Source of the DNA: Emiliania huxleyi CCMP1516
Taxonomy: Eukaryota > Haptophyta > Isochrysidales > Noelaerhabdaceae
NCBI RefSeq assembly: GCF_000372725.1
Contig: NW_005199478.1
Span: 31,815 to 95,814, forward strand
Direction: 5' to 3'
Length of the DNA: 64,000 nucleotides
Below the pieces are notes generated by a model. It was not told the origin of the DNA. It searched no databases and saw only the letters and a list, made by a program, of their open reading frames with translations. How positions within the stretch are numbered: the first letter of the stretch is position 1; the number at the start of each line of letters is the position of its first letter. The position numbers and the translations under genes were made by a program. Of this stretch, positions 34,892 through 45,417 are shown piece by piece.

Positions 34892-36955
34892 TACGTACTT
34901 TTAGCTTACTGGGAGAAAAGAGAGAGGGGGTTGTGTTCTCTAGGCCCCTAGGGGCCCTACGCGCGGCGTGAGAGCTCGGAAGCGAGCTTAGCACGGCGAT
35001 CGAGGATGGCACGGTTCACCCCCTTCACCGAAGCGATGGAGATGCGTTCCGCGTGGTGTGACACAAATGAGAGGCGGGAGTGGGGAGGGTACGCGGTGCG
35101 GTCAACGCCCGAGCGTTGAGCCTTGCGCGCAAGGCGGTTGATCTTTGCAACTGCGTGTTGTACGTCTCTCTCGTGTTGTACGTACGTACAACACGCTCGA
35201 CTTCATCGACACGCTCGAATGCACCGAGGGCATTCAGAACGTTGGACACCTCAAGTACAACCTCATCACCCGTCAGGCCTGCCCAAAGACGAAGTACATT
35301 TGCTCCGTCACGCCACCAGAGATCAGCGAGGGCCCGGCCATCGACGGTAGCAACCGGATTCGCAAATCGTGGGAACTACTCACGGAGGCCGAGGATACTC
35401 CTGCGAAATACAAAGACCTGGGTTGGAGGCAGGCTATGCTCCCTACCATCACTGGAGGCTCCGGCGTCGACACGGGCGTCACCTCGGTCGGCGTGCTTAA
35501 CGACACGGGGGAGGGCCGCACGGGCGTGCGCGGCCCGGCCGAAGCCTACCACAACTCCCTCCTCAAATGCTGGTCAAAGCTTGTGGCCTGCAGCCCAGAC
35601 CTCGCCGAAGCCGAGCGCTGCGGCGGGTACGGCGCACGGGACGCCGCCGTCAACTCGTACAGAGCCGCGCTCTCGAGGCGAGACGAGGTGGCCTCCATCC
35701 GAGCCGCGCGCGACGACAACATCTACTACACCTTGCGCGGCGGCAAAATCTCTGAGTTCTACCCCAAGGGCGTCAGCCTCCCCACTTCTGAGTCTCTTCC
35801 AACACCGGAGTCAGTCATCGATGGCACTTGCAAATCAGGAAGCCCGTATGCGCGGGCGCTTGCTGCCATCGAGACTATCTGGAACTGGTTCGATCTGCAG
35901 AAGGAGTGGCGCGCCCTTGACGACTACACAGCAGCCAACTGGCAGCCCGGCGACACCAAGATACGTTACCGCGAGTCCATCCGCTACGTCTCAACTTCGC
36001 AGCCTTACGCGGGGCGGTGGCTCGACACCAAACTTGACGGCAGCAACGCCACAACCATTCCAGACGACATATTCATCGGCGAACTTCAGCGCCGAAACGG
36101 TCTTCACCTCTCGCAGTGCCGCTCGACTGTCACGCGGGCACTCGAGCTTGGGGACACAGTCGGTGGTGCAAAGGACTACCATGGCGACTGGTTCCTCAAC
36201 AACGCCGCCCGGCGGCGCCCACACGACGGCGTACTTCGCGCCTGGTACGATTGTGTCGCCGCCGTCTCCATCTCCCGGCCCGTTATGGGAGATGCCGAAA
36301 AACCTGAGCTCACCAAACAGTTCAACGAGGGCTACAAAACCGACCTGGCTGAGCCGGGCGCGGCTCCCGGGGGCAAAGACGAGATCAGCGAGGTCAAACT
36401 TTGGACCCCCCTCCGGGGTGGCTTGCCTGTTGGGGTCGGCCGCGCCGACACCGGAGGCAACCCCGGCTCCGTTGGAGACAAGTTCGCCTTCGGCAACACC
36501 GAAGAGCGCGCCCGCCTTGCAAACATGGGCTGCAAGCAACGCGGGTTCCGTGGTCAACGTGCGTTCGACCACACCACCGGCCAAGGCTACGTCAAGTCGC
36601 AGCGTGGCCACTACCATGACGGGATCTTCGGCAAACGAAACAAGTTCAACCTGCTTCTCCACGAGACATTCGGCGGCGGCTTCTCGCCGCCTGCAGTTGC
36701 AAAGATCAACCGCCTTGCGCGCAAGGCTCAACGCTCGGGCGTTGACCGCACCGCGTACCCTCCCCACTCCCGCCTCTCATTTGTGTCACACCACGCGGAA
36801 CGCATCTCCATCGCTTCGGTGAAGAGGGTGAACCGTGCCATCCTCGATCGCCGTGCTAAGCTCGCTTCCGAGCTCTCACGCCGCGCGTAGGGCCCCTAGG
36901 GGCCTAGAGAACACAACCCCCTCTCTCTTTTCTCCCAGTAAGCTAAAAGTACGTA
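34892..36955 (+). mobile_element. Element with perfect 263-bp terminal inverted repeats
   Basis: Bases 34892-35154 and 36693-36955 are exact reverse complements, beginning TACGTACTTTTAGCTTACTG. The right repeat includes the C-terminal codons and 3' flank of the internal open frame, so the left repeat is an inverted copy of the coding tail. The element truncates the tandem array on its left. No convincing target duplication is visible; both ends carry the palindrome TACGTA. Perfect identity implies a recent insertion or conversion between the ends. It may be a DNA element with long ends or a retroelement tail copied as a fold-back. Confidence 0.8.
35145..36890 (+). pseudogene. Retroelement-like open frame, 5'-truncated, with a possible C-terminal nuclease-like motif
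   Basis: 581 open codons without an ATG at the start (first in-frame ATG at 35436), ending SRRA-stop inside the right inverted repeat. Segments such as AGRWLDTKLDG, IPDDIFIGELQRRNGLHLS, DYHGDWFLNNAARRRPHDGV and GHYHDGIFGKRN resemble the C-terminal part of algal non-LTR retrotransposon polyproteins, as I recall that family. TDLAEPGAA, followed about 10 residues later by SEVKLW, fits the D-(n)-ExK spacing of PD-(D/E)XK nucleases; this is inference. No reverse-transcriptase YxDD motif is present, so it is a fragment. A degraded copy of its 3' tail lies on the minus strand at 60698-60790. Confidence 0.5.
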
Positions 36956-37262
36956 CAACACTCTCTCTCTCGTCTTGTAAAATTCCTTCTACAATGAGTT
37001 TATGCGAAAAGCCGGTAAACCAGCGGCGACACCTATTACCGCCCAGGACCAGCGGCGACACCTATTACCGCCGACAGGCACACGCATGCTGTGCGCCGCG
37101 TCCTTCTCCTCGACAAACGCTGCATGCGACCTCAGCGCAGCGGTCTTTCGTGACCCGCACCTCCATTTTGCCCACGGAGGAAGCGCTGACTTACGCGGCA
37201 AACACAACGCGCTGTTCAGCTTCTTAGTACCACACCCTCTTCGCGAGCTCTAAAAGAAGAAA

Positions 37263-37325
37263 ACGGGAAACCGAGGGAGGGATGGGAGGACGGCACGCCG
37301 CAACCACACAGGGATTTTAAGGAGA
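37263..37325. repeat. Dispersed repeat pair (inverse copy at 53688-53755)
   Basis: The stretch containing GAGGGAGGGATGGGAGGACG and ACACAGGGATTTTAAGGAG recurs as its reverse complement at 53688-53755. Identity spans about 55 bp. It may mark the end of a repeat family. Confidence 0.7.
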
Positions 37326-37419
37326 GTCTGCCTCGTTTTTTCTTGAACCGGGTACCTCTGAGAAGAACGCTCGTGGAAGATTACGCCCTTCTTTCTTTTG
37401 GTGAGCCTGTGTGTGTGCC

Positions 37420-37575
37420 AGTCCGCGCCAGTCCGCGCCCCCTTGTCGTGCCAGTGTGCTGTGAGAGAGGTAGGTAGGTAGGTAGAAAGGTGAAGAACAG
37501 CCAGGCTCGGACTGGACACCAACGCGGTATGGGTGGACGCTAGACAGATGATGACGGCACGCACGAGCGACACAC
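37420..37575. repeat. Dispersed repeat (direct relative at 59990-60090)
   Basis: The block with GGTAGAAAGGTGAAGAACAG, CCAGGCTCGGACTGG and CAGATGATGACG is shared with 59990-60090 in the same orientation. Partial matches occur near 6285-6325 and 7440-7520. The rest of 36956-37875 holds no gene I can support; two copies of AGCGGCGACACCTATTACCG lie at 37020-37070. Confidence 0.65.
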
Positions 37576-37875
37576 AGACACAAACAGGCTCACAAGACAC
37601 ACAGCCAGCGGGCTGCCACACACCCTGAGTTGGCGTACACATAACTCAAGGCCATATCCTCCCTGTCGCCCCCCCCAGCACTCCACGGTGCCAAGAGAAA
37701 CAAACAAGGGCACAACAACACAACAGACAACAGGAAGTGACATGCGAGGCTAGAGCGGGCTTGCTCTTGCGTCTAAGAATTCTTTTTTCCAACGGCCAAA
37801 GCGGGCAGCCTCCGGGCAGCGTCGCGGCCTCGTCCCTCCAACCAGTACGTGCAGCACATTGTCGAGACCGCCAAA

Positions 37876-38388
37876 ATGGCGGGCGCCGACGCGGTCAAGC
37901 AGCTCAAGATCAAGACGAGTGCCGTCTCGCGTCTCATGAAGGACCGGGTGGCGTCGGACAGGGAAATTGAGGGGCAGAAGGAGCGGATCGGGAAGGTGAG
38001 GAGCGACCCGGAGAAGGACGAGCACGACGTGGCGAAGCAGGCGCGCAGGCCGCGGCGCGTGGCGCAGCGCCGCACCGCGGCCGATGCCGAGCCCCCGGCG
38101 CGCCCGCCCGTCCGTCGCAGGAGGAGGTGCTCGCCGAGATGGTGGCCGGCCGGGCAGACGAGCTGTGCCGGCTCAAGGACTTTGCGCTCGAGCTCGACTC
38201 TGTCGTGGCGCGCGGCGGGAGAGCCCCGCCGCGGGGGCGCGCGCCTGAGCCCTGCGACGCCCCGCCCGCCGCCGCAGGAGCTCACAAAGGCGGACCTGGG
38301 CTCGAGCGAGGAGCACGCGAACGCCGCGGATGTGTTTGGGCAGGCGGCGGCCATTCTCAAGCGGGAGGGGGTCGAGCTCGACGACTGA
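37876..38388 (+). CDS. TBCA: Tubulin-folding cofactor A
   Basis: TBCA binds beta-tubulin folding intermediates released by the chaperonin CCT; the family is a ~110-residue three-helix bundle. Here three exons join in frame: 37876-38040, 38121-38201 and 38278-38388, giving 118 residues. Exon 1 encodes MAGADAVKQLKIKTSAVSRL, then REIEGQKERIGKVR; this matches the family's LKIKTGVVKRL and KEIEGQEAKIEKMR pattern. Exon 2 is the second helix (EEVLAEMVAGRADELCRLKD) and exon 3 the third (ELTKADLGSSEE). Intron 1 is GC-AG and intron 2 GT-AG, both ending CAG|G. An upstream open stretch reads SNQYVQHIVE, identical to a segment of the neighbouring GH5 protein, so an alternative upstream exon is possible. 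ATG 37876 gives the normal family length. Confidence 0.85.
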   Translation: MAGADAVKQLKIKTSAVSRLMKDRVASDREIEGQKERIGKVRSDPEKDEHDVAKQARRPRRVAQRRTAADAEPPARPPVRRRRRCSPRWWPAGQTSCAGSRTLRSSSTLSWRAAGEPRRGGARLSPATPRPPPQELTKADLGSSEEHANAADVFGQAAAILKREGVELDD

Positions 38389-39303
38389 GGAGCCGCCGTC
38401 CTCCGGTCGGCCAGCACACGCGAAGGACGCCTTCGCCCTCGCGGGCCTTGCTCGACTTTTGCTCGCGCTGGGCGTCGTCTGGCCACTCAGCTTGCGAGGC
38501 ACACAGCTTAGATCCCTTGACATATGTGCACTCAGCGCCCTGCCCGCGCTCTCGAGCCCGCGCTCTCCTGAACCTTCGGAGTTGCTCGAGTACTGCGCGG
38601 TGGCAGGAGCAAGGTGAGGCGGCTAACAGCATTCCCCCCCTCACGGTCACGCCATTACAGCATACCTGGTCTTTGTCTCAGGAATGCGGCTGTGTCTTTA
38701 GTTGTGCTCGTCTCTTTCTTTAATAAAGGCAAGCTCTCTGGATGTCCCGGGCTTTACCGGGTCTGGCAGCACCGGCTCAACGCCGCGCCCCGCGCGGGTC
38801 GGTGCAAGCAGGGAATGGGTTCCCGCTGCTGTCTGCTGCAGCCTCCAGTCGCGGTGCGCGGCCTCCGCCCTCTCGGCGTTTGCCTCTCGCCCTGCTGCAG
38901 CATCCGTGCCCATATCTGGCAGCTGTTCGCCGAGCGCCTCTTCAAAGCATGCGAGGATCTCGTCGCTCTCAAGGGCAGTCTCGAGCCCCTCGTCAGCAGC
39001 GCGGATGCTCGCCAGCAGCCCAGCACACGGCCCGCTGTCGGTCGCGGTCTCGTCTTAGTTCTAGCAGCGTCGGCGCCGACCTCCTCCCGCTGGCCGCGCA
39101 TCATGCTGCGCTTCGCGAGCAATCGCGTAACGGGAGGCTGGCCGGCTTTTTGTGGCTTTTGGACGGCTTTTTGGCTTTTCCCGCCTCCCTACACCTCTCT
39201 TGTCTTTTTTTTAGGGTTTGGTCCGTCTTAAAAACAGTTTTACAGAAAAAAGCGCGCAAAGTTTTCTTCGCCGTCGCCCGTGCCTTGCATGTCGCGCAGC
39301 ATC

Positions 39304-39400
39304 CTTGGAGCACTTGGAGTGCAGTTATTAGCCTCACATCCAGGGCCGGGGAGCTCAGAAGCGCACCCAGCGGGCCGGATGATCGGGATCGGGTTGCGTG
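39304..39400 (+). repeat. Dispersed ~100-bp repeat, copy 2 of 3
   Basis: Matches 9726-9830 and 62704-62812. It lies 80-170 bp upstream of the GH5 start codon, so it may form part of that gene's 5' region. Confidence 0.75.
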
Positions 39401-39476
39401 CCCGCCAAATTCTTCTTCGCCCGACGGCCGGCCCCCTTGCAATGAAGCTCTTCCTTCTCTCTCTCGATCGCTCGCG

Positions 39477-42400
39477 ATGAATGACAGCGAGGCGTGGGAG
39501 GCTCGGCGGCGGTCCGTCCTCGGCACCGATGGCCCGTCGGCGTCCGAGGGTGCCCGGATGCGCCGGTCGCGGTCCTGGCGCGAGCCCGGCGCCTCCACCG
39601 GGTACGTCCCGGCCGTCAACGACAGCGATCACTGGGAGAATACGCGGAGGACCGTGCGAGGAGAGGCGGTGCAGCCACCGGTTGTGCGCGCTCAGACCAC
39701 GCGCCATTCGCTCGCCGCGCGCGATCTGGACGCGGGCGGCCCGTCCGCGGCTCGCGGCAGGCAGCCGACAACCTTTCTGCAGCAGGACGAGGCGGGGCAG
39801 GAGCGGCAAGCACGGGTGGTGCGACGCGGGCGGTTTCGAAAGTTCCGGCTGCTCATCCTCTTCATGTCGCTCCTCGGGATTGGCTTTCTCTTCGCCACTC
39901 CGCGCGGCGGGGTGAGCGGATTTGGGCGCCGCTCCAACCAGTACGTGCAGCACATCGTCGAAAAGGGGAAGTCGTGGACGGCGACGCAGCTGGAGTTCGT
40001 GCAGCGATGGCAGTACGGGATGCAGCTCTTCGACCTCTACTCCGCCGTGAGGCGCGGCCAGTGGCCCGCCTCGTCGGTCGGCGCGCCGCGCCGCGCCTCC
40101 GGCCGGCGCGTGTTTCTGCGCGACGTGCAGAGCGGCCACTATGTGCGCGCGCGAGGGCGTGCGAGGAGGAGGGCTGGAGCTGTCTACGAGCTCTCCGGGA
40201 GCCGTTGGCTGTAGGTGCGCGTGGTGACGCACGAGGAGGAGCCCGAGAAGAGGGCGCACAGCCGCAACCTGGGCAAGCTCGGCAGCGTGCACTCTGGCGG
40301 CGGGTGCAGTCAGTGTCAGCATGGATCAGTCACTCGTGGTGAATGAAGTGATAGGCAGCGTGCAGCCCGGCGAGCTGATCGCGGACCAGCCGGCCCCCTG
40401 CACCGGGGAGGCGGTCTGCCCCTTGCTGCCCATTCCTGAGTAGTTGGCCGTTGCTACGCGCAGGTCCCCTGGCTACACGGCGGCGCGTTCGAGCTGTACG
40501 ACGCCCGCAAGACGCTCCTCCACCACAGCGTGCGGGAGGGGGGGGCGGAGCCCGAGAAGAAGGAGAAGCACGGCGGTGTCCAGCTCTCGCAGTCACGGCG
40601 TTCTTTCTCTCATCGACAAGTGTTTCTGCTATAGGAGAGGCCAGCATCTCGAGCCGTCGTGCTGACGGCCGTCTCGTCTTCACACCCTTTCGTACTTGCA
40701 CAGGAGCACCTCTTCTCGAGCTCGCTGTGGCAGTCCGTCTCGAAGCTCGCCAAGAAGGGGCGGCTGCAGGGCGCCGACGACACGCGGTGGGAGTTGCTCA
40801 ACCGGGCGAGTCAAGGCGGCGGTTTCGTCGCCGTTTCTTGGCGCTCCACCGTAGAGCGCCTCTTCTGCTGGAGCCTTCCCTGAGCCTTCTCGGAACCTTC
40901 CCGAAGGCGCTCGACCTTCCTCGACTACCTCTTCTCGTGGAACGCGACCTGGAGCGATTTTGCGCACGGAACCCGCCCTTCGGCTCGAGCCGCCCCTCCC
41001 GTCCCGTGAGCAACTCTCTAGCGACTCGGCTCGCTCTGTCGGCCACAGGCGTCTACGTCGGCGCGCTGTCTGCGCGCACCTTCCGGTCTAGCGACGCGAC
41101 GGCGCTGCGCGCAGAGATGCTGCCGCCTGGCCCTCCGCCAGACGGGCCGCGCCGCGGGGTCAGCGGCGTCGAGCTCGCGAGAGTGCGGCTGCGCGCGCCC
41201 GGCCGGCTTGGCGTCGACGGCGCGGACGACTGGATGGGAGGGGCGCGGTTTATTGTCATCGACCCGGAGACGGGCGCCCCCGCGCACGGCTCGGACTAGG
41301 GCTCGAGTGGTCCGCTGTCGGCCAGTTCCACTCGCTGCGTGTAGGCGCCCCTCCGCGTGGCGGACTATTTATTATGTATTGTCATAATAGTGATATGATT
41401 ATGACGCTATGATTAGGCGCCCTCCGCGTGGCGGACTATGCTGGCGAGCCGGAGCCGGGCAGCTTGAGGCCCGCCGAGTTTGCGGTGGAGGCGGTGGAGT
41501 CGCTCAAGGGCTCGTCAACTCTCGGGATCGTGGCTGATCCCGGAGCACGATTACGCTTCTTGAGTAGGGATGGATGAGTGGAGTTAGGCGTCAACCTCGG
41601 CTCATGGCTGATCCCGGAGCACGATTACGCGGTCGTGACGAACGAGTCGCTCTGCGAGTACACCGAGCGCGTCGGCGCCGCAAAGAGCAGCCGCGTGATG
41701 GAGGAGCTGTGGACAGCGTCTCTTCACGCCTGCAAGCTGTGAACAGGCGCCGCAAAGAGCAGCCGCGTGATGGAGGAGCACCTGTCGACTTTCGTGACGG
41801 AGGCCGACTTCGACTGGATGGCGTCGCACGGCGTCAACACGGTGCGGGTGCCGCTCGGGTGGTGGAACGTGCTGCACGCGTCGGAGCTGCCCGACCCGGG
41901 CACGTCCAAGGCGTGGACGTCCTTTGCGCCGTCGCCCGAGGTGTCGATGGCGGCGATCGGCCAGGCGCTCGATTGGGCGGCACATCGGCGCATGTATGTG
42001 CTGCTGGACTTGCACGGCGGGCCGGGCGGGCAGAATGGAAAGGACCACTCCGGCTGCCACGGGGTTGCGGAGTGGCACGAGCACTCAGTCAACAACTCGC
42101 TGCTGGTCATCTCGGCCCTGATGGAGCGCTTCGGCGACCACGACGCGCTGTGGGGCGTCGAGCTGCTCAACGAGCCCGGAGAGACGTAGCCGAGATGCGG
42201 CAGCGATGCGGCCGAGATGCGGCAGCGATGCAGCCGCGAGACGCCCGAGAGTCGCAGAGAGCAGCGGCGTGGGCGGCTTCTCCACCGCCCCGCTGCGGAC
42301 ATGCCGCAGCGCACAGCGGCGTGGCGCGGTGTGGGATCGCGAGCACTGATCGCGAGCACTCCTCCTGCAGGACACCTCTCCTATTCACACCTCTCCCATT

Positions 42401-44541
42401 CACACCTCTCCCATTCACACCTCTCCCATTCACACCTCTCCCATTCACACTCCTATCGCAGGCGACCTCTCCACGGCCCCCCTCGAGGACGAGATGCGGC
42501 CGATGCTCCTACAGTACTACGAGGCATCGACCGCCACGATCCGCCGCTACTCACTCCGTGCTGCTCATTCGCCATTGCTCACCGCAGGCGGCGTACGCCA
42601 TCATCCGCTCCCACCGGCCCGACGTCGCGGTCGTGTTTTGCGTGCTGTACTGGTTCGACTTTTGGGCGTGGGCCGGCCAGCTGCGCGAGCCGCGCTACTA
42701 CAACGTCGTCACCGACTACCACATGTACACGGCCTTCGACGGCTTCGACGGCGACTCGCCCGACTCGATGGTGGAGGACGCGGCGCGCGCGTTCGGGTGC
42801 CGGCTGATGCAGCACTCCTACCACCACCCGGCGGTGGTTGGCGAGTGGGCGCTCGCGGTGGACCGGTGGGGCCAAAAGGTGAAGCAGGGGTACGTGGACG
42901 CGCAGCTCACCTCTTACAACTCCTCGCTCGGCTCGTACTTTTGGACGTATGTCATGGACGGGGACGCGGGCGAGAGGAGCCGAGAGCAGCCGAGAGCAGC
43001 CGAGAGGCAGCCGAGAGACAGCCGAGAGACAGCCGAGAGGCAGCCGAGAGCAGCCGAGAGCAGCCGAGAGGCAGCCGAGAGACAGCCGAGAGACAGCCGA
43101 GAGACAGCCGAGAGCAGCCGAGAGCAGCCGAGAGCAGCCGAGAGGAGCCGAGAGCAGCCGAGAGCAGCCGAGAGCAGCCGAGAGACAGCCGAGAGGAGCC
43201 GAGATCAGCCGAGAGGCAGCCGAGAGCAGCCGAGAGCAGCCGAGAGGCAGCCGAGAGACAGCCGAGAGACAGCCGAGAGACAGCCGAGAGCAGCCGAGAG
43301 CAGCCGAGAGCAGCCGAGAGGAGCCGAGAGCAGCCGAGAGCAGCCGAGAGCAGCCGAGAGACAGCCGAGAGGAGCCGAGATCAGCCGAGATCGTGGATGG
43401 AGGCGCGGGCGTGGCCAATGCAGCGGCCAAGCATGCAGCGGCGTGGCGAACGGCGTCTCTTCACGCCGTCTGGCGTGAGCAGGCATGGCCGAATGGGGCA
43501 TCACCGGCAAAAAGCCGTCGGGTACAGACAAGTGGGACACGGTTGGGCCGTCGCCGCAGTGGGACTTCACGGTGGCCGTCGAGGAGCGGCCGAACGAGAA
43601 AGGCGAGGGAGCCTAGCCGGGACTCGCTGGGACTCGCTGAGGGGTGGGGCGAACGCCCCCCCCCCCCCCCCCCTCACTTTCTTGTGACCCTTCCGTGACC
43701 CTTCCGCGACCCTTCCGTGACCCTTCCGAGATCCTTCCGCGAGCCCTCTTGGAGCCGTCGCATAGGCGAGTTCCACTCGTCCTACGCCTTCCCGAACGTG
43801 CGAAAGTGGTACCCCTCCGCCCCTGGCGCTCCATCGCTCGAGCAGCTCCGCGCCGGTGCCGGACTCTTCCGAGACACTTCCGAGACACTTCCTGCTCCAC
43901 GGCTGGAAGCGCTCTCCACACCCGTCCCAGGCTGCGGTCAAAGGGCATGCCCAGTCATGCTCCCCCGTGCCCCTCAACAGGAACGCCCGTCGGCGCGGGC
44001 CACGGCCTGCTGCCGCTGCCGCCCATCACGGCTCTCTGCGTGCCGAGGGGCTGTGGGACACGTCCGCAGACGCGTCCACGACATGTCCACGGCACGCCGC
44101 GTAGGACTTGCCTCGCGCCGAGCACCTGAACCCGGACCCGGTCCCTCCTTGCGGGAGCGCCTCGCCCCACCAGCGTCGCGCTGCCGGAGCCTTCCTGAAC
44201 CTGCTCGGAGCCTTCCTATAGGTACGTCTCGCCGACGGGCGTCGCTTTGCTCGCCGCCGCTCTGCTCGCGTGAGTTTGGCGGGTGCTCTGGGCGGACCTC
44301 TGGGAGCCTCCTCCGAGCCCGGCCGGACCCTCTTCATAGGTGGGTCGGCCTCGCGCTTTGGGGGTGCGTCTCTTGCTGCACGAGTTGCTGCCGCGTCTGC
44401 TGCAGAAAGCACACGCCCGAGGTGATCGCGCGCGTGAGCGGGCGGCTGAGTGTGATGCGCATGATGCCCTCGGGCCGCCTCTCGCGCGACCAAAAGGAGC
44501 TGCTGGCGCAGAGGGACCCCGCGCTGCGGCCACTGGTGTGA
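39477..44541 (+). CDS. Membrane-anchored exo-beta-1,3-glucanase-like glycoside hydrolase family 5 (at least 11 exons)
   Basis: Start ATG 39477. Cytosolic N-terminus with two NDSxxWExxRR repeats, a signal-anchor helix (LLILFMSLLGIGFLF), then a probable fascin/beta-trefoil-like region (VFLRDVQSGHY; AFELYDARKTLLHHS). Frame-consistent exons: 39477-40142, 40215-~40301, ~40464-40590, ~40703-40807, ~41048-41273, 41417-41510, 41588-41674, 41747-42178, 42462-42532, 42588-42969 and 43483-43602. The GH5 barrel shows GVNLGSWLIPEHDY, TVRVPLGWWNV, LDLHGGPGG, LLNEPG with the acid/base Glu and VVGEWALA with the nucleophile. Likely glucan (laminarin-type) hydrolysis outside the cell or in the endomembrane system. 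A stop follows at 43614 if 43602 is not spliced; otherwise exons 43766 on (EFHSSYAFPNVRKWYPS) lead to a C-terminal TM helix (GVALLAAALLAWVGLALWGC) and a basic tail ending at 44541. The core is sure; the C-terminus is tentative. Confidence 0.8.
42361..42455. repeat. 15-bp minisatellite in a GH5 intron
   Basis: About six units of CACCTCTCCCATTCA. It lies in the intron 42179-42461, which begins GAGAGACG (a GA-AG intron if the protein frame is respected) and ends CGCAG. Confidence 0.8.
42970..43395. repeat. CAGCCGAGAG minisatellite in a GH5 intron
   Basis: About 40 units of CAGCCGAGAG/ACAGCCGAGAG with a higher-order duplication of roughly 180 bp. It fills most of the 513-nt GC-AG intron 42970-43482. 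Flanking segments GGACGGGGACGCGGGCG (42958-) and GGATGGAGGCGCGGGCG (43395-) are diverged copies of the exon end. The long open frames here are repeat artefacts. Confidence 0.85.
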
Positions 44542-44921
44542 GCCCTATTCGCCGCGCGCGGGAGAGGCGATTTGGGTGGAGTTTGTGGGAGCTGGGACAG
44601 ATGCAGCTCTCCGACTCTGGTGTTGGCGTACTTGGCCACTTGAGAGAGAGTGTGTGTGAGTGGTGTTGCTGCTTATACGTGGGAGCGTGTGTGTTGCTGT
44701 TTTGGGGTGTGATAGAGTTAGAGACAGGGCCACGTGAAATCTGAGCGCCGCGGCCAAGCCCGGAGGCGGAGTGCCGTGGCGGGCCAGGCCCCCGCCAGGC
44801 TCGAGGCTGTGTGTGCAGCGGACACACACATATTGACATATTCACGCGTAGAGCCGTACACAGTCACAGAGGATCTCTCTGTACTCTGACGACGCGTGTG
44901 AGCTCGTGACGCGATCGACGG

Positions 44922-45417
44922 CTTAGGGGACCCCTAGGGTTCTGAGGGCCGGATTTTTTAAGACCTTTTAAGAAACGAGGAGGTTTGGGGGATGGGGGCT
45001 TAACTTGCCATTTAAGAGATTGCAGGCACGGGGGGTCCCTCTTTTAAGACCGTTTAAGAAAATCGGCCTCGCCGGCACGCGTCGCTGGGTTCCGCGCCGT
45101 TTTCTCCAATACTGCCGTTGTTAGGCACAAACCCGCCTCTGAAGACACATCTGTAAGTCTGGTGCACTGGCAGGAGCCATACTCGCATAGGGGACGCGTG
45201 CTAGCTGACTGTAGCCGGCTTCCCGGCCTCCGGCGTGTCTACCGGGAGCCTCCCGGACCATCGACCTCGGGAGCTCTCCCGCACCGTTTAAGCGTTTAAG
45301 ACCGTTTAAGGAATTGGCGGCCCAGCAGCTCTTAAAACTTGCCATGGCAAGTTTTTTAAGCTGTTTAAGCCGCAGGCGCCCCAGGGCCCACCCTTTTAAG
45401 CCTAGGGGTCCCCTAAG
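44922..45417. mobile_element. 496-bp MITE-like element with 17-bp inverted ends and 8-bp target duplication
   Basis: The ends are CTTAGGGGACCCCTAGG (44922-44938) and its exact inverse (45401-45417). ATCGACGG flanks both sides (44914-44921 and 45418-45425). The interior is rich in TTTAAGACC/TTTAAG units and contains the perfect palindrome AACTTGCCATGGCAAGTT (about 45337-45354). Eight-base duplications are typical of hAT-like elements (inference). No coding frame. The stretch 44542-44913 to its left holds nothing I can identify. Confidence 0.85.

Noticed and set aside
35080..36822. A second 580-codon plus-strand frame overlapping the retroelement-like one
   Set aside because: Composition is low-complexity Ser/Thr/Arg/Pro and matches no family; the frame starting at 35145 carries the protein-like motifs.
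43655..43680. Poly-C, poly-G and GT runs (also near 7962, 8672, 20750, 54030) as functional sites
   Set aside because: Simple-sequence tracts with no supporting context; possibly of uncertain length in the assembly.
42949..43698. Plus- and minus-strand frames over the CAGCCGAGAG array
   Set aside because: The 10/11-bp satellite lies within an intron between two well-supported GH5 exons.
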